Positions 23,026-32,300 of a stretch of 42,923 bases of DNA are shown piece by piece. This stretch comes from an uncultured Collinsella sp. (GTDB lineage Bacteria > Actinomycetota > Coriobacteriia > Coriobacteriales > Coriobacteriaceae). Under the pieces are notes generated by a model. That model saw only the letters and a program-made list of their open reading frames with translations. It was not told the origin of the DNA and did not search any database. The translations under genes were made by a program, and so were the position numbers. Where the stretch lies: contig URMO01000008.1 in assembly GCA_900549085.1 (NCBI GenBank), positions 1-42,923 of the forward strand. The letters run 5' to 3'. Every line of letters begins with the position of its first letter. The stretch's first letter is position 1.

Positions 23026-23402
23026 GGTGGCGTCCTCCTTGTCTGTCGGTGACATCACGGCGCCGCATGCTGTTGGGGTACTGATTGCGCTGGCGGCGGA
23101 TGTCTCTGTGTACTGTGCGGCTTATGCCTCCGTTCATCGCTTGTGGCCGTTGCGCGGCCGTGCCTCAACGGGTTCCTTACTTATAGATATGCCCCAGTTT
23201 GTGCCATTCGGGAGTCTCGAAAGGTGGGCCATGTGTCCCATGTTTGCGGCGCCGACGCCTATCGTTCGTCATAGAAATCCGCGATGGCCAGGTGTGCTGA
23301 CGCTCATGTGCTTATGGGCTAGACTTAGCATCATTACGTGTTTGATGCGGTTGGTCGGCGGTTGCCGCCCGACCGATCTATATGACTTGAAGGTGCATAC
23401 GT
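23026..23402. other. Divergent regulatory region of the second lipoprotein and the fchA-like gene
   Basis: No gene seen. It contains the second copy of the TGGGNCANNTGNCCCA dyad (23223-23240 region). A plus-strand promoter is suggested by CTGACG (23297-23302), 17 bases, then TAGACT (23320-23325). A leader hairpin GGTCGGCGG/CCGCCCGACC lies at 23353-23374, with no T-tract, just before the fchA-like start. Confidence 0.5.
23222..23241. promoter_or_regulatory. Operator-like dyad TGGGNCANNTGNCCCA, copy 2
   Basis: The same 20 bases as at 22263, here 197 bases upstream of the lipoprotein start at 23025. The dyad symmetry is exact in 12 of 16 positions and breaks only at the N positions. Confidence 0.6.
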
Positions 23403-24035
23403 ATGAGCCAAGAGATGATGGACAAGACCTGCCGTGGGTTTGCCGAGGCGCTGGCCGCGCGCGAGCCGGTTCCCGGCGGCGGTAGCGCGAGCGCCTTTGT
23501 GGGCGCGCTGGGCGCCTCGCTTTGCGGGATGGTCGCTCGCTACGGGGCAACCAATCCCGCGCTTAGCGATCGGGCGGACGATCTGACGCGTGCATTTGCC
23601 CAGGCAGACGAGTTGGCGCAGGAACTAGTGGGTCTGGTTGCCGAGGATGTTCGTGCATACGGCCAGGTGTCCGCATCGTATGGCATTCCGCGCGAGGACC
23701 CGGCTCGACCCGCGGCGATTCAGGACGCGTTGCGCGTGGCGGCCATGCCGCCGTACCGGATCATGGATGCCTGCGGGCGCGCGCTGGCGCTGCTCGAGGA
23801 CATGGCCGACAAGGGTTCGCGCCAGTTGCTGTCCGACGTGGCATGCGGCGCCGTGTTCTGCCGCGCCGCCATGCAAGGCGCGAGCCTGACGCTCTTTGCC
23901 AATACCACATCTATGAAAGACCGGGCGCGCGCCGAGGAACTCGAGGCGGCGTGCGATGAACTGCTGGATACGTGGCTGCCGCGCGCCGATGCACTGGCGC
24001 GCCGTGCTGCTGACGCCGCAAGGAAGAGGGGATAG
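23403..24035 (+). CDS. Cyclodeaminase/cyclohydrolase family protein (FchA-like)
   Basis: 210-residue all-helical protein of the formiminotransferase-cyclodeaminase C-terminal family. In anaerobes, members act as methenyl-THF cyclohydrolase (FchA) or formimino-THF cyclodeaminase. The hallmark VPGGGSASAFVGALGASL is at about 22-41, with further family helices around ALRVAAMPP and SDVACGAVF. It ends two bases before folD, whose ribosome site lies in its last codons, so the two are translationally linked. No histidine-degradation gene is nearby. The neighbour FolD lacks its cyclohydrolase lysine, which favours a cyclohydrolase role. ATG 23403 follows GAAGGTG. Confidence 0.85.
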   Translation: MSQEMMDKTCRGFAEALAAREPVPGGGSASAFVGALGASLCGMVARYGATNPALSDRADDLTRAFAQADELAQELVGLVAEDVRAYGQVSASYGIPREDPARPAAIQDALRVAAMPPYRIMDACGRALALLEDMADKGSRQLLSDVACGAVFCRAAMQGASLTLFANTTSMKDRARAEELEAACDELLDTWLPRADALARRAADAARKRG

Positions 24036-24037
24036 CC

Positions 24038-24892
24038 ATGGCCGAGCTGCTCAAGGGTGCTCCCGTTGCCCGTGCTTTGACCGAGGAGCTCGCCGCTCGC
24101 TGCGCGGCTTTGCGCGGGCGCGGCGTTGTACCGACGCTGGCCATCGTTCGCGTGGGCGAGCGCGAGGACGATCTATCCTACGAGCGCGGCGCCCTCAAGC
24201 GCTGCGAGAAGGTCGGCATTGAGGCTCGCCGCGTTTTGCTTTCCGCCGATGCTTCACAGGATGAGCTGCTGGCGGCTATTGAGGGCATTAATACCGATTC
24301 GGCTGTTCATGGCTGCCTGATGTTTCGTCCGTTGCCTGCTGGGCTTGACGAGGATGCGGTTGCCGCGGCACTCGATCCCGCCAAGGATGTTGACTCCATG
24401 ACACCGGCCTCGCTGCTCACCACGCTTTCGGGTCGTGGCGAGGGCTTTGCTCCTTGCACGGCCGAGGCCGTGTTGGCGTTGCTGGACCATTACGGCGTTG
24501 AACTGGATGGGGCCAAGGTCGCGGTTGTTGGTCGGTCGCTGGTAATTGGTCGTCCCGTTGCCGCTATGCTTACGGCTCGCAATGCCACGGTGACGACGTG
24601 CCATACGCATACGCGTGGCTTGGCTGCCGAGTGCCGTGCGTCTGATATTGTGGTTGCGGCCGTTGGACGCGCGCGCACGATTGGTGCGGACGCGGTTCGC
24701 GAGGGCCAGACGATCATCGATGTTGGCATTAATTGGGACGAGGCCGCTGGCAAACTGGTCGGGGACGTCGATTTTGATGCTGTGGAGCCGGTTGTTGGCG
24801 CCATTACTCCTGTGCCGGGCGGCGTGGGGGCTGTAACGACGGCGATTCTCGCCAAGCACGTGATCGAGGCGGCGGAGCGCGCATCGAAATAG
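24038..24892 (+). CDS. folD: Methylene-THF dehydrogenase, FolD family, probably without cyclohydrolase activity
   Basis: 284-residue NADP-linked enzyme converting methylene-THF to methenyl-THF. FolD features are the Tyr in SYERGALKRCEKVGI (Y48), KDVDSMTPASL, FAPCTAEAV, the Rossmann segment VAVVGRSLVIGRPVAAML, and the C-terminal ITPVPGGVGAVTTAIL. The active-site lysine four residues after the Tyr, essential for cyclohydrolysis (K54 in Escherichia coli), is Ala52. DVDG and PCTP are also altered to DVDS and PCTA, as in the subfamily that travels with FchA. ATG 24038 follows AGAGGGGAT inside the previous gene. With FchA-like and fhs it completes the C1 interconversions. Confidence 0.92.
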   Translation: MAELLKGAPVARALTEELAARCAALRGRGVVPTLAIVRVGEREDDLSYERGALKRCEKVGIEARRVLLSADASQDELLAAIEGINTDSAVHGCLMFRPLPAGLDEDAVAAALDPAKDVDSMTPASLLTTLSGRGEGFAPCTAEAVLALLDHYGVELDGAKVAVVGRSLVIGRPVAAMLTARNATVTTCHTHTRGLAAECRASDIVVAAVGRARTIGADAVREGQTIIDVGINWDEAAGKLVGDVDFDAVEPVVGAITPVPGGVGAVTTAILAKHVIEAAERASK

Positions 24893-24993
24893 GTGTTTTT
24901 GACCACAGGGTCTGCCGAGGTCGCGGTTTCGCCCTTTTTGCGCCGAAGCGATACACTGTTGCCGTTTGATTTCTTCGCTCAAGGAGGATGCGC

Positions 24994-26517
24994 ATGCCGT
25001 GCACAACGATTTTGGTTGGTAAGAACGCGAGCTACGACGGGTCGACGCTGGTTGCCCGCAATGAGGACTCGTCCAACGGGGTGTTTGAGCCCAAGCGCAT
25101 GCGTGTTGTGCACCCCGACGAGCAGCCGCGTGTCTACACAAGCGTCTTGAGCCACCTGACCGTTGAACTGCCCGACAATCCCATGCGTTACACAAGCGTC
25201 CCCGATGTTGTCCCTGGTCATGGCATTTGGGCAGAGGCCGGCTTCAACGAGCTCAACGTTGGCATGTCCGCAACCGAGACGCTTACCACCAACGAGCGCG
25301 TCCGCGGCGCCGATCCGCTCGTGGACTACGTGCCCGCCAAGGGCAACGAGGGCGAGGACGGCTATGTTCCGGCGCAGCCTGGCGGTCTGGGTGAGGAGGA
25401 TATAGTGACCCTGGTGCTGCCGTACGCCAAGTCTGCCCGCGATGGCGTGCGTATCCTGGGTGACCTGCTCGAGCGCTACGGTACCTACGAGAACAACGGC
25501 ATCGCCTTTAGTGACGTTGACGAGATCTGGTGGCTCGAGACCATCGGCGGCCACCACTGGATCGCCAAGCGCGTGCCCGATGACGCCTATGTGACCATGC
25601 CTAACCAGCTGGGTATCGATAGCTTTGACCTGGACGACGCCGAGGGTGCCCAGGCAGATCATATGTGCTCCGCCGACCTGCGCTCCTGGATGGCCGAGTG
25701 GCATCTGGATCTGACGCTGGGCGTCGAGGGCGACGGTCCCGCTGCGGTCTTCAGCCCGCGCGAGGCCTTTGGCTCGCACAGCGACAGCGACCACGTCTAC
25801 AACACGCCGCGTGCCTGGTACATGCAGCGCTGCCTCAACCCCAGCGATGTGTGGGACGGCCCCGACGCCGACTACACGCCCGAGAGCGACGACATCCCCT
25901 GGAGCCGCGTGCCCGAGCGCAAGGTGACCATCGAGGACATCAAGTACGTGCTTTCGAGCCACTACCAGGGCACGGAGTACGATTGCTACGGCAGCAAGGG
26001 CACGCCCGCCACGCGCGGTGCCTATCGTCCCATCGGCATCAACCGCAACAGCCAGCTCGCCGTGCTGCAGCTGCGTCCCTATGTACAGCCGGCGTATCGC
26101 GCCGTGCAGTGGATGGCGTTTGGCTCCAACTCGTTTAACGCGCTCGTGCCGCTGTACGCCAATGTCGAGACCATGCCCGAGTACTATGCCGACACGCAAG
26201 CTCGCGTGACGTCGGAGAATTTCTATTGGGCAAATCGCCTGATCGGTGCCTTGGCCGATGTTCGCTTCCATGAGTGCGGTCGCGCGGTCGAGGATTATCA
26301 GGAGAAGGTCGGCGGCATGGGTCACAAGCAGATTCACGACGTTGACGCTGTCGTAGCCGCACTACCCGAGGCCGAGGTGCCTGCCGAGCTCGCCCGCGCC
26401 AACGAGGCCTTTGCCGAGCTCGTGCGCGTGGAGACCGATGCTCTGTTGGGCAAGGTGCTCTACACCACGAGCTGTGCCATGAAGAATTCCTTCGCGATGA
26501 ACGATAACGTAAGGTAA
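24994..26517 (+). CDS. C69-family dipeptidase (PepD type)
   Basis: 507-residue N-terminal-nucleophile peptidase that cleaves dipeptides. Autoprocessing would expose Cys3 of MPCTTILVGK as the catalytic residue, followed by the family's NEDS segment (ARNEDSSNGVFEPK). Further family regions are WAEAGFNELNVGMSATET, DEIWWLETIGGHHW and NTPRAWYMQRCLNP. ATG 24994 is chosen because AAGGAGG at 24981-24987 gives a six-base spacing; ATG 24988 abuts the ribosome site. No signal peptide, so cytoplasmic. It is monocistronic, with a strong terminator downstream. Confidence 0.94.
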   Translation: MPCTTILVGKNASYDGSTLVARNEDSSNGVFEPKRMRVVHPDEQPRVYTSVLSHLTVELPDNPMRYTSVPDVVPGHGIWAEAGFNELNVGMSATETLTTNERVRGADPLVDYVPAKGNEGEDGYVPAQPGGLGEEDIVTLVLPYAKSARDGVRILGDLLERYGTYENNGIAFSDVDEIWWLETIGGHHWIAKRVPDDAYVTMPNQLGIDSFDLDDAEGAQADHMCSADLRSWMAEWHLDLTLGVEGDGPAAVFSPREAFGSHSDSDHVYNTPRAWYMQRCLNPSDVWDGPDADYTPESDDIPWSRVPERKVTIEDIKYVLSSHYQGTEYDCYGSKGTPATRGAYRPIGINRNSQLAVLQLRPYVQPAYRAVQWMAFGSNSFNALVPLYANVETMPEYYADTQARVTSENFYWANRLIGALADVRFHECGRAVEDYQEKVGGMGHKQIHDVDAVVAALPEAEVPAELARANEAFAELVRVETDALLGKVLYTTSCAMKNSFAMNDNVR

Positions 26518-26535
26518 AGACGGCCTTGCAGCGAG

Positions 26536-26585
26536 CGAGTGGGGCAAACGCCGTCAAAGGCTTTGCCCCGCTCGATTTCTATCTT
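26536..26585 (+). terminator. Rho-independent terminator of the C69 dipeptidase
   Basis: A 13-bp stem, CGAGTGGGGCAAA (26536-26548) with TTTGCCCCGCTCG (26562-26574) including one G-T pair, followed by a T-rich stretch. Confidence 0.75.
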
Positions 26586-26600
26586 GGCGGTAAAACGATT

Positions 26601-26630
26601 TTGTGTCGTTCGCTCAATCTTGGGTACAAG
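26601..26630 (+). promoter_or_regulatory. Candidate promoter of the phasin-like/UbiB operon
   Basis: TTGTGT (26601-26606), 18 bases, TACAAG (26625-26630), 36 bases before the start codon at 26666. Confidence 0.4.
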
Positions 26631-26665
26631 AAGGCCAATGCAGTTGTTCACGATTGGAGCCAACC

Positions 26666-27082
26666 ATGGTTATGAAATTCGATCAGCTTGTTAACGGTGC
26701 CATCAACGTGGGCTTCGGCGCCGCTGCCGTCGCCGTCGAGGGCGGCAAGAAGGTCCTCGACGACCTCAATACCAAAGGCGAGCAGGTTCGCAAGGACGCC
26801 GGAACCCCCGATATCGCCCGCAGCGTGTCCGACATGTTCGAGCAGGCCGGCGGCACCATCTCCGACCTGACCGAGCGCCTGGGCATGCAGGGCGAGACTG
26901 CGGCACAGCGCGTGCTCGACGAGCTCATCCTGGCCCGCGTCCGCGTCATGACCGCCCCCGAGCGCACTGCCTTTTTGGCCCATGTGCGCGACATCGTCGA
27001 TTCGGTCGAGGACAACGTGACTTCGGTGCCCGTCGAGTCTGTTGAGCCCGACGATGCAGAGGACACCGAAGAGGCCGAGTAG
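26666..27082 (+). CDS. Phasin-like small helical protein
   Basis: 138-residue protein of the poly(3-hydroxyalkanoate) phasin-like group (COG3937 type by its look). An Ala/Gly-rich amphipathic start (VNGAINVGFGAAAVAVEGGKKV) is followed by heptad-like helices and an acidic tail. Such proteins are regularly found next to UbiB/ABC1 kinases, as here: the stop is eight bases from the next start. ATG 26666 follows TTGGAG; a second ATG lies two codons later. No polyhydroxyalkanoate synthase is in the window, so a granule role should not be assumed; it is more likely a partner of the kinase at the membrane. Confidence 0.75.
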   Translation: MVMKFDQLVNGAINVGFGAAAVAVEGGKKVLDDLNTKGEQVRKDAGTPDIARSVSDMFEQAGGTISDLTERLGMQGETAAQRVLDELILARVRVMTAPERTAFLAHVRDIVDSVEDNVTSVPVESVEPDDAEDTEEAE

Positions 27083-27090
27083 CAGCGCAG

Positions 27091-28854
27091 ATGGCAGATT
27101 CCACCACCGATTACAACAATCTAGATCCCTTAGGTGACGAGGCGGCGGTTGTCGATGAGGTCGATGCCGCCGTCTCGGGCGCTCGCAAGAAGCCGCGTGC
27201 TGTCGATATGGTTCCCGAAGAGCCCGACGCGATGGCGCCGGACGAGGAATACCAGCTCACGCCGGCAGGCCGCCGCGAACGCATTGGGCAGATCGTTCGC
27301 CTGATCAAAAAGTACCGCGTATGGGATAACCTCACGCCGGTGCGCCTGCGTCGTCTGCTCGAAGAGCTCGGCCCCATGTTCGTCAAAATGGGGCAGATTC
27401 TGGCCAACCGCTCCGAGATTTTGCCGCAGCGGTTTTGCGACGAGCTGCGCCGCCTGCGCTCCGACGTAGAGCCGGTGCCGTATGAGGTAGTGCTCCGCTG
27501 TCTGGAAGAGGAATACGGCCAGCGCTTGGGGCAGATGTTCGACGCCATCGACCCCAACCCGCTCGGTAGCGCGTCGCTCGCGCAGGTGCACCGCGCCCGC
27601 CTGGTGACCGGTGAGGACGTGGCCGTTAAGGTGCAACGCCCCGGCGCGCAGCAGGTCATGGCGCAGGACATCGACATCATCCGTTCGGTGGTGCGCATCG
27701 TCTCAAAGTTCGTCAACACCGATCAGTTTGTTGACCTGCACGGTGTGGTCGAAGAGCTGTGGACCTCGTTTCGCGAGGAGACCAACTTTTTGGCCGAGGC
27801 CAAAAACCTCAACGATTTCTATGACTTCCACAAAAGCGTGCACGGCGTGTCGTGTCCCAAATCCTACCTGGACCTTTGCACCGAGCATGTTGTGGTCATG
27901 GACTACATCGACGGCATCTCGATTGCCGATCCCGAGCGCCTGGCAGCCGAGGGTTATGACTTGGAAAAGATTGGCTCGGCGATCGTCGAGGACTATTCGA
28001 CGCAGGTGCTCGATGACGGCTTTTTCCATGCCGACCCGCATGCGGGAAACATCATCCTCAAGGACGGCATCGTCTACTTTATCGACTTGGGTATGGTCGG
28101 GCGCATGTCGAGCCACGACCGCGGTATCGTCAAGGACATGATTTTCGCCGTGGCCGAGGGCGACGTGCCCAAGCTCAAGGATTCGCTCATGCGCTTTGCC
28201 GTGACGCGCGGCGACTCGGCCGAGCTCGACCATTCGGCCTTTTTGTCCGATTTGGACTTTATCGTTGCCGACTTTGCGGGCCTCGATCTTAAGGACCTGG
28301 ATATCGGCGAGTTTTTGACCTCGCTGCTAAATTTGGCGCGCAAAAACGACGTTGAGCTGCCGAGTGTGGTGACGATGTTCGCCCGCGGCATGGTGACGCT
28401 CGAGGGCCTGCTGACCGAGTACATGCCCAACGTCAACATGATCCAGATTATCCAGGCGCACATCAAAAACGAGAAGAGCGCCTATGCGCGCGTCCGCGAA
28501 ATGGGGCGCGATCTTGCCGCGAGCAGCTATCGCGCGGCAAAAGGCTCGCTCGAGGCGGCCGAGTATCTGGGCTTGGCGTCGCGCATGCTCACGCGCGGCC
28601 AGCTTAAGGTAAACACGCAGATCATGAGCAGCGATAAGGCGCTGCGACAGCTGGGTGGAATTATCGACCGCATGTCGATGGCAATTGTGATCGCCGGTCT
28701 ATTTATCGGCTCATCGGTGGTGTACTACGCACGCATCGAGCCGGTTGTGTTCGGTATCCCGGTCATTGGCTTTATGGGCTACGTGAGCGCGCTGGTGCTG
28801 GCGCTGATGCTGGGTCGCGAGATCTGGCGCAACAGTCACGGCGGCAAGCGTTAG
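27091..28854 (+). CDS. ABC1/UbiB/AarF-family atypical kinase
   Basis: 587-residue membrane-associated atypical kinase. Family signatures are the KxGQ motif at K99-MGQ102, the Ala/Ser loop GSASLAQVH at 159-167, AVKVQRPG, FREETNF, the catalytic region HADPHAGN at 313-320 and the DFG-equivalent DLG at 332-334. Two C-terminal membrane helices (about 530-580) complete the UbiB layout. The N-terminus has about 70 extra acidic residues. Family members support quinone synthesis or handle membrane lipids; no quinone gene is nearby. It has no strong ribosome site of its own and is probably coupled to the phasin-like gene. The family is firm, the substrate open. Confidence 0.93.
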   Translation: MADSTTDYNNLDPLGDEAAVVDEVDAAVSGARKKPRAVDMVPEEPDAMAPDEEYQLTPAGRRERIGQIVRLIKKYRVWDNLTPVRLRRLLEELGPMFVKMGQILANRSEILPQRFCDELRRLRSDVEPVPYEVVLRCLEEEYGQRLGQMFDAIDPNPLGSASLAQVHRARLVTGEDVAVKVQRPGAQQVMAQDIDIIRSVVRIVSKFVNTDQFVDLHGVVEELWTSFREETNFLAEAKNLNDFYDFHKSVHGVSCPKSYLDLCTEHVVVMDYIDGISIADPERLAAEGYDLEKIGSAIVEDYSTQVLDDGFFHADPHAGNIILKDGIVYFIDLGMVGRMSSHDRGIVKDMIFAVAEGDVPKLKDSLMRFAVTRGDSAELDHSAFLSDLDFIVADFAGLDLKDLDIGEFLTSLLNLARKNDVELPSVVTMFARGMVTLEGLLTEYMPNVNMIQIIQAHIKNEKSAYARVREMGRDLAASSYRAAKGSLEAAEYLGLASRMLTRGQLKVNTQIMSSDKALRQLGGIIDRMSMAIVIAGLFIGSSVVYYARIEPVVFGIPVIGFMGYVSALVLALMLGREIWRNSHGGKR

Positions 28855-28967
28855 CGATTTTCCGGAATCAGAGAAAGACGGATCCTTTTGCTCGGCACTC
28901 CATCCGCACCCTTTTCTATCGCAAACCATAGCTTTTACCTTGGGCTTCGCTTGTGTGCGGGGCCCTT

Positions 28968-28995
28968 TTGCGTGCTACCATATTGACGATAATAA
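28968..28995 (+). promoter_or_regulatory. Candidate promoter of the riboswitch transcript
   Basis: TTGCGT (28968-28973), 16 bases, TAATAA (28990-28995), just before the cobalamin riboswitch. Confidence 0.45.
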
Positions 28996-29002
28996 TCGAT
29001 GG

Positions 29003-29186
29003 CCTAGATGGTGGTGCGGAGACGCACGAATGCGCGGTTTTCCTGCGCGTTTGGGAGAATCGGGGTGCAAGTCCCCGGCTGTACCAGTAACCGTAATTCC
29101 TCTTGGCCCGGGATGGTCGCGTCGCAGATCGGACGGTGCGCCCGGGTCGGCAAGGTTAAGTCGGATCGCCTCCCATCTTGTACGCG
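29003..29186 (+). ncRNA. Cobalamin riboswitch
   Basis: Conserved B12-box features are visible: GGGAGAATCGGGGTGCAAGT (29053-29072), the following CCCCGGCTGTACCAGTAACCG, and the 3' junction AAGTCGGATCGCC (29158-29170), matching the AAGTCxGGA...CC end of the aptamer. A GGCGAAAGCC hairpin at about 29190-29210 could be part of the expression platform. It lies 50-140 bases before the large DUF4430 surface-protein gene and in its orientation. By family knowledge such leaders reduce expression when cobalamin is plentiful. The mechanism here (transcription or translation) is not clear, as no strong terminator lies between aptamer and gene. Confidence 0.85.
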
Positions 29187-29321
29187 GCCGTGGCGAAAGC
29201 CGCCGGTACGCGTTGGGCTCTGGAGGGAAGGGGGACCCCGATGGGGTTACTCGAGCGTAATGTGCGCGATGACGTGGGGCAGCCGCTGGGTAATGCTCCA
29301 AGTGCAGACAGTAGGAGACAA

Positions 29322-32300
29322 ATGGATATGTTTGAGGACGAGCGCCAGCGCGCCTCGTGGCGTCGCCATGGAGCGATTGCCCGTGGCGTAGCCAAGCGCG
29401 GTCTGGTGGCGTTCCTGGCTTTTGCCATGGCTTTTGGCACCACGCCGGCGCAACTTTGGGCCGAGGGCGCCGAGGGTATTGCCGAGGCCGTGACCCAGGC
29501 TGCGACTGGCGGCGAGGGCGCGGCGGCCGACGATGGCACTGCTGCCGCCGATACCGGTGCGAACGATGCTGCCGTGGAGGACGGCACGGGTACCAGTGAC
29601 GCTGCTGCCGGTCAGGGTACGACTTCGGGCGCCGCGAAGGGCGATGACGCCGCAGGTGATGCGGCTGATTCCGGCAGTTCCACCGCGATGCCTGCTGTCG
29701 CTTCGGAGCAGGGCGAGCCGAAGGCCGCTGCCGCTTCTGCCACGACGCTTTCCAGCGTGGCCAGGGTCTGCATCCAGGACACCAAGGATGAGAACTACTC
29801 GTATTCCACGAAGTCCGGCGCGCTCAATGCGGGTGATACGCTCTGGGCCAATATGTACGATAAGGATGAGGACGACTACTACAGTTCGGCTTATTCCGTC
29901 TCCAATCCTGGTACCTGGACTTACACCTGGCTCGCCGGCACGACCAGGGCCAGCAGCAATGTCGCCGACTACACCGAGGTCGTAGGCCACGAGCAGTCGC
30001 TCACCGTTACCGACGCTATGGTGGGCAAGTACTTCATCTGCAAGGTTACGGCAGACGGTAAGGACTACTACGGTCCGTCCGTCTCTGATGGCTCGGGCAT
30101 CAATGCCAACTTCATCCCCGGTCCCGTGTTGGGCGCCGGGCAGATGGAGCTTAGCAGCGTCAAGCTCAGTAGCGACACGCCGAGCATAGGCGATACCCTT
30201 ACGGCGACTCCGTACAAGGATTGGTCGAGCCCCGCTGGCTCCGACGCCAAGGTTACCTACACGTGGTCCGCATCCACCTCGCAGTCCTCGGGCTTCACCA
30301 AGATCGAGGGCGCGACGGGCGCTTCCCTCACGGTAACCGATGACCTCGAGGGCAAGTACATTAAGGTCGAGGCCACTGCCGGCGTCAACACGGTGAGCAA
30401 GACCACTTCCAGCAAGGTCAAACAGGCCGGTGCGGTCGAGATTTCGGCCGTGTCCATCATCAACACCAAGGACAACACGAGTGTCTTTGCGGTAGGGGAT
30501 ACCGCTAAGGCCCGCGCCAAGGAGAAGGGCGGCGCGTACGGCGCATTCGTCGACGCGAGCAAGCTCAACTATCAGTGGCAGTGCTCTGGCACCAAGAGTG
30601 GCACGTATACCGACATTGCGGGCGCTACGGGTGAGACCCTCGAGCTAACCGATGCTTTGGGCGGCAAATACCTCAAGTGCAAGGTGTCTTCGAAGATTGG
30701 CTCTTCGAGCTTGACCAACTCGACGGGCGCTCTCGTTGCTGCCGCCGGTTCAATTAATGTCACGAGCGTGACTATGAGCCCGACTTCGGGCAAAGTCGAG
30801 GTTGGTTCCACGATTACGGCGACCGCCAAGGCGGGTTCCACCGACGTTACCACCGATTCACATGTCACGTGGCAGTGGTATAAGGGCACCTCGAACTACG
30901 CGAGTTCGTGCAACACGCCTATCGAGGACGAGACCGGCAACACCCTGACGGTGACCGCCGCCCTTAAGGGTTACTACGTCGTGGCCAAGGCCAACGGCGG
31001 TTACGGCGAGCAGAAGCCTTACTATGCGGCGGGTCCTGTTTCCGTTGCGGGCCAAGTGGAGCTCTATGACGTGCAGTTCGAGGGCTCTCCTGCCACCAAC
31101 GGCGTGCACGTGGGCGATACGCTCAAGACCAAAGTGCGCAAAAAGGACGGCTCCAACTATCACTATATCGACCGCACCGATAATGTGACCTACCAGTGGC
31201 AGTATGCAAACAGCAGCTCGAGCTACGACTCCGCTTACACCGATATCCCCGGTGCCATCGAAGCGACCTATGTCGTTGACGCCGCGTATACTGGCAAGTA
31301 CCTGCGCGTGAAGGTTACGAGCGAAAATACCGTTTCCAGCACGCAGAAGAAGAGCTCCTACGGCGGCACGCAGTCCGTTGCCCCGCTCGGCCCCGTGACG
31401 CTCAAGGGCCAGTACAAGCTGGCGGGCATCGAGCTTGCCGATAAGAACGTTACGCTGAGCGTGGGTTCAAAGATCACGCCGAGCGTGCAGGTTCCGGGCA
31501 GCTGGTCGGGCTCGACCAAGGACGTGCCCGACGATGCCGAGCTCACTATGGCGTGGTATGCCAAGGGCGAGGGCGATGCCGACTGGACCGAGCTCACCGA
31601 CGGCATCGATACGACCGATGGCAGCCTGACTATTTCGGACGCGCTTGTTGGCAAGCGCATCAAAGTTACGGCGAACGCCCTCGACAACACCGTTGAGTGG
31701 GTTTCGCCCGATAGCGTTACCGCGGCGGGGGAGTATAGCCTGCTGCGCGTGACCACTACGCCACAGATCAATAGTGATTCGACCCATCTCGTTTCGGGTG
31801 ATAGCGTCAAGGCGACGGCGCAGGCTAAGCGCGCCGACGGTTCGACCACCAACGGCATTGACGTGACCACTCAGGCGACTGTTGCCTGGTATGCGGCGGA
31901 CGATGCGAAGGCTCCGGAGGCCGACTGGACGCTGCTGTCCGATATGTCGGGCGCCACGGCAACGGTTTCGGCTTCTGCCGCGGGTAAGTATCTGAAGGCT
32001 GTCGCCACGAGCGGCAGCTCGACGGTCGAGCTCGTCTCCGCCAACAAGGTTATCGCCGCGGGCTCGCTCGAGGCTGCAGCCCAAAAGCTCACCGATGCTA
32101 ACAAGCAGATTGTTGTTGACTACAGCGCAAAGGGCGGCAACGTTAACGACGCGCTGAAGGCGCAGCTTGCCGATTTGGGATTTACCGATATTGACGTCAA
32201 GGTCTCCGAGGGCGGCGTTGCCTTTAATGAAGAGGATGACAAGGCAACGGTCGGTATCTCCGACGCCCAGGGTAAGACCAACGGCGATGTGACGTTCTTC

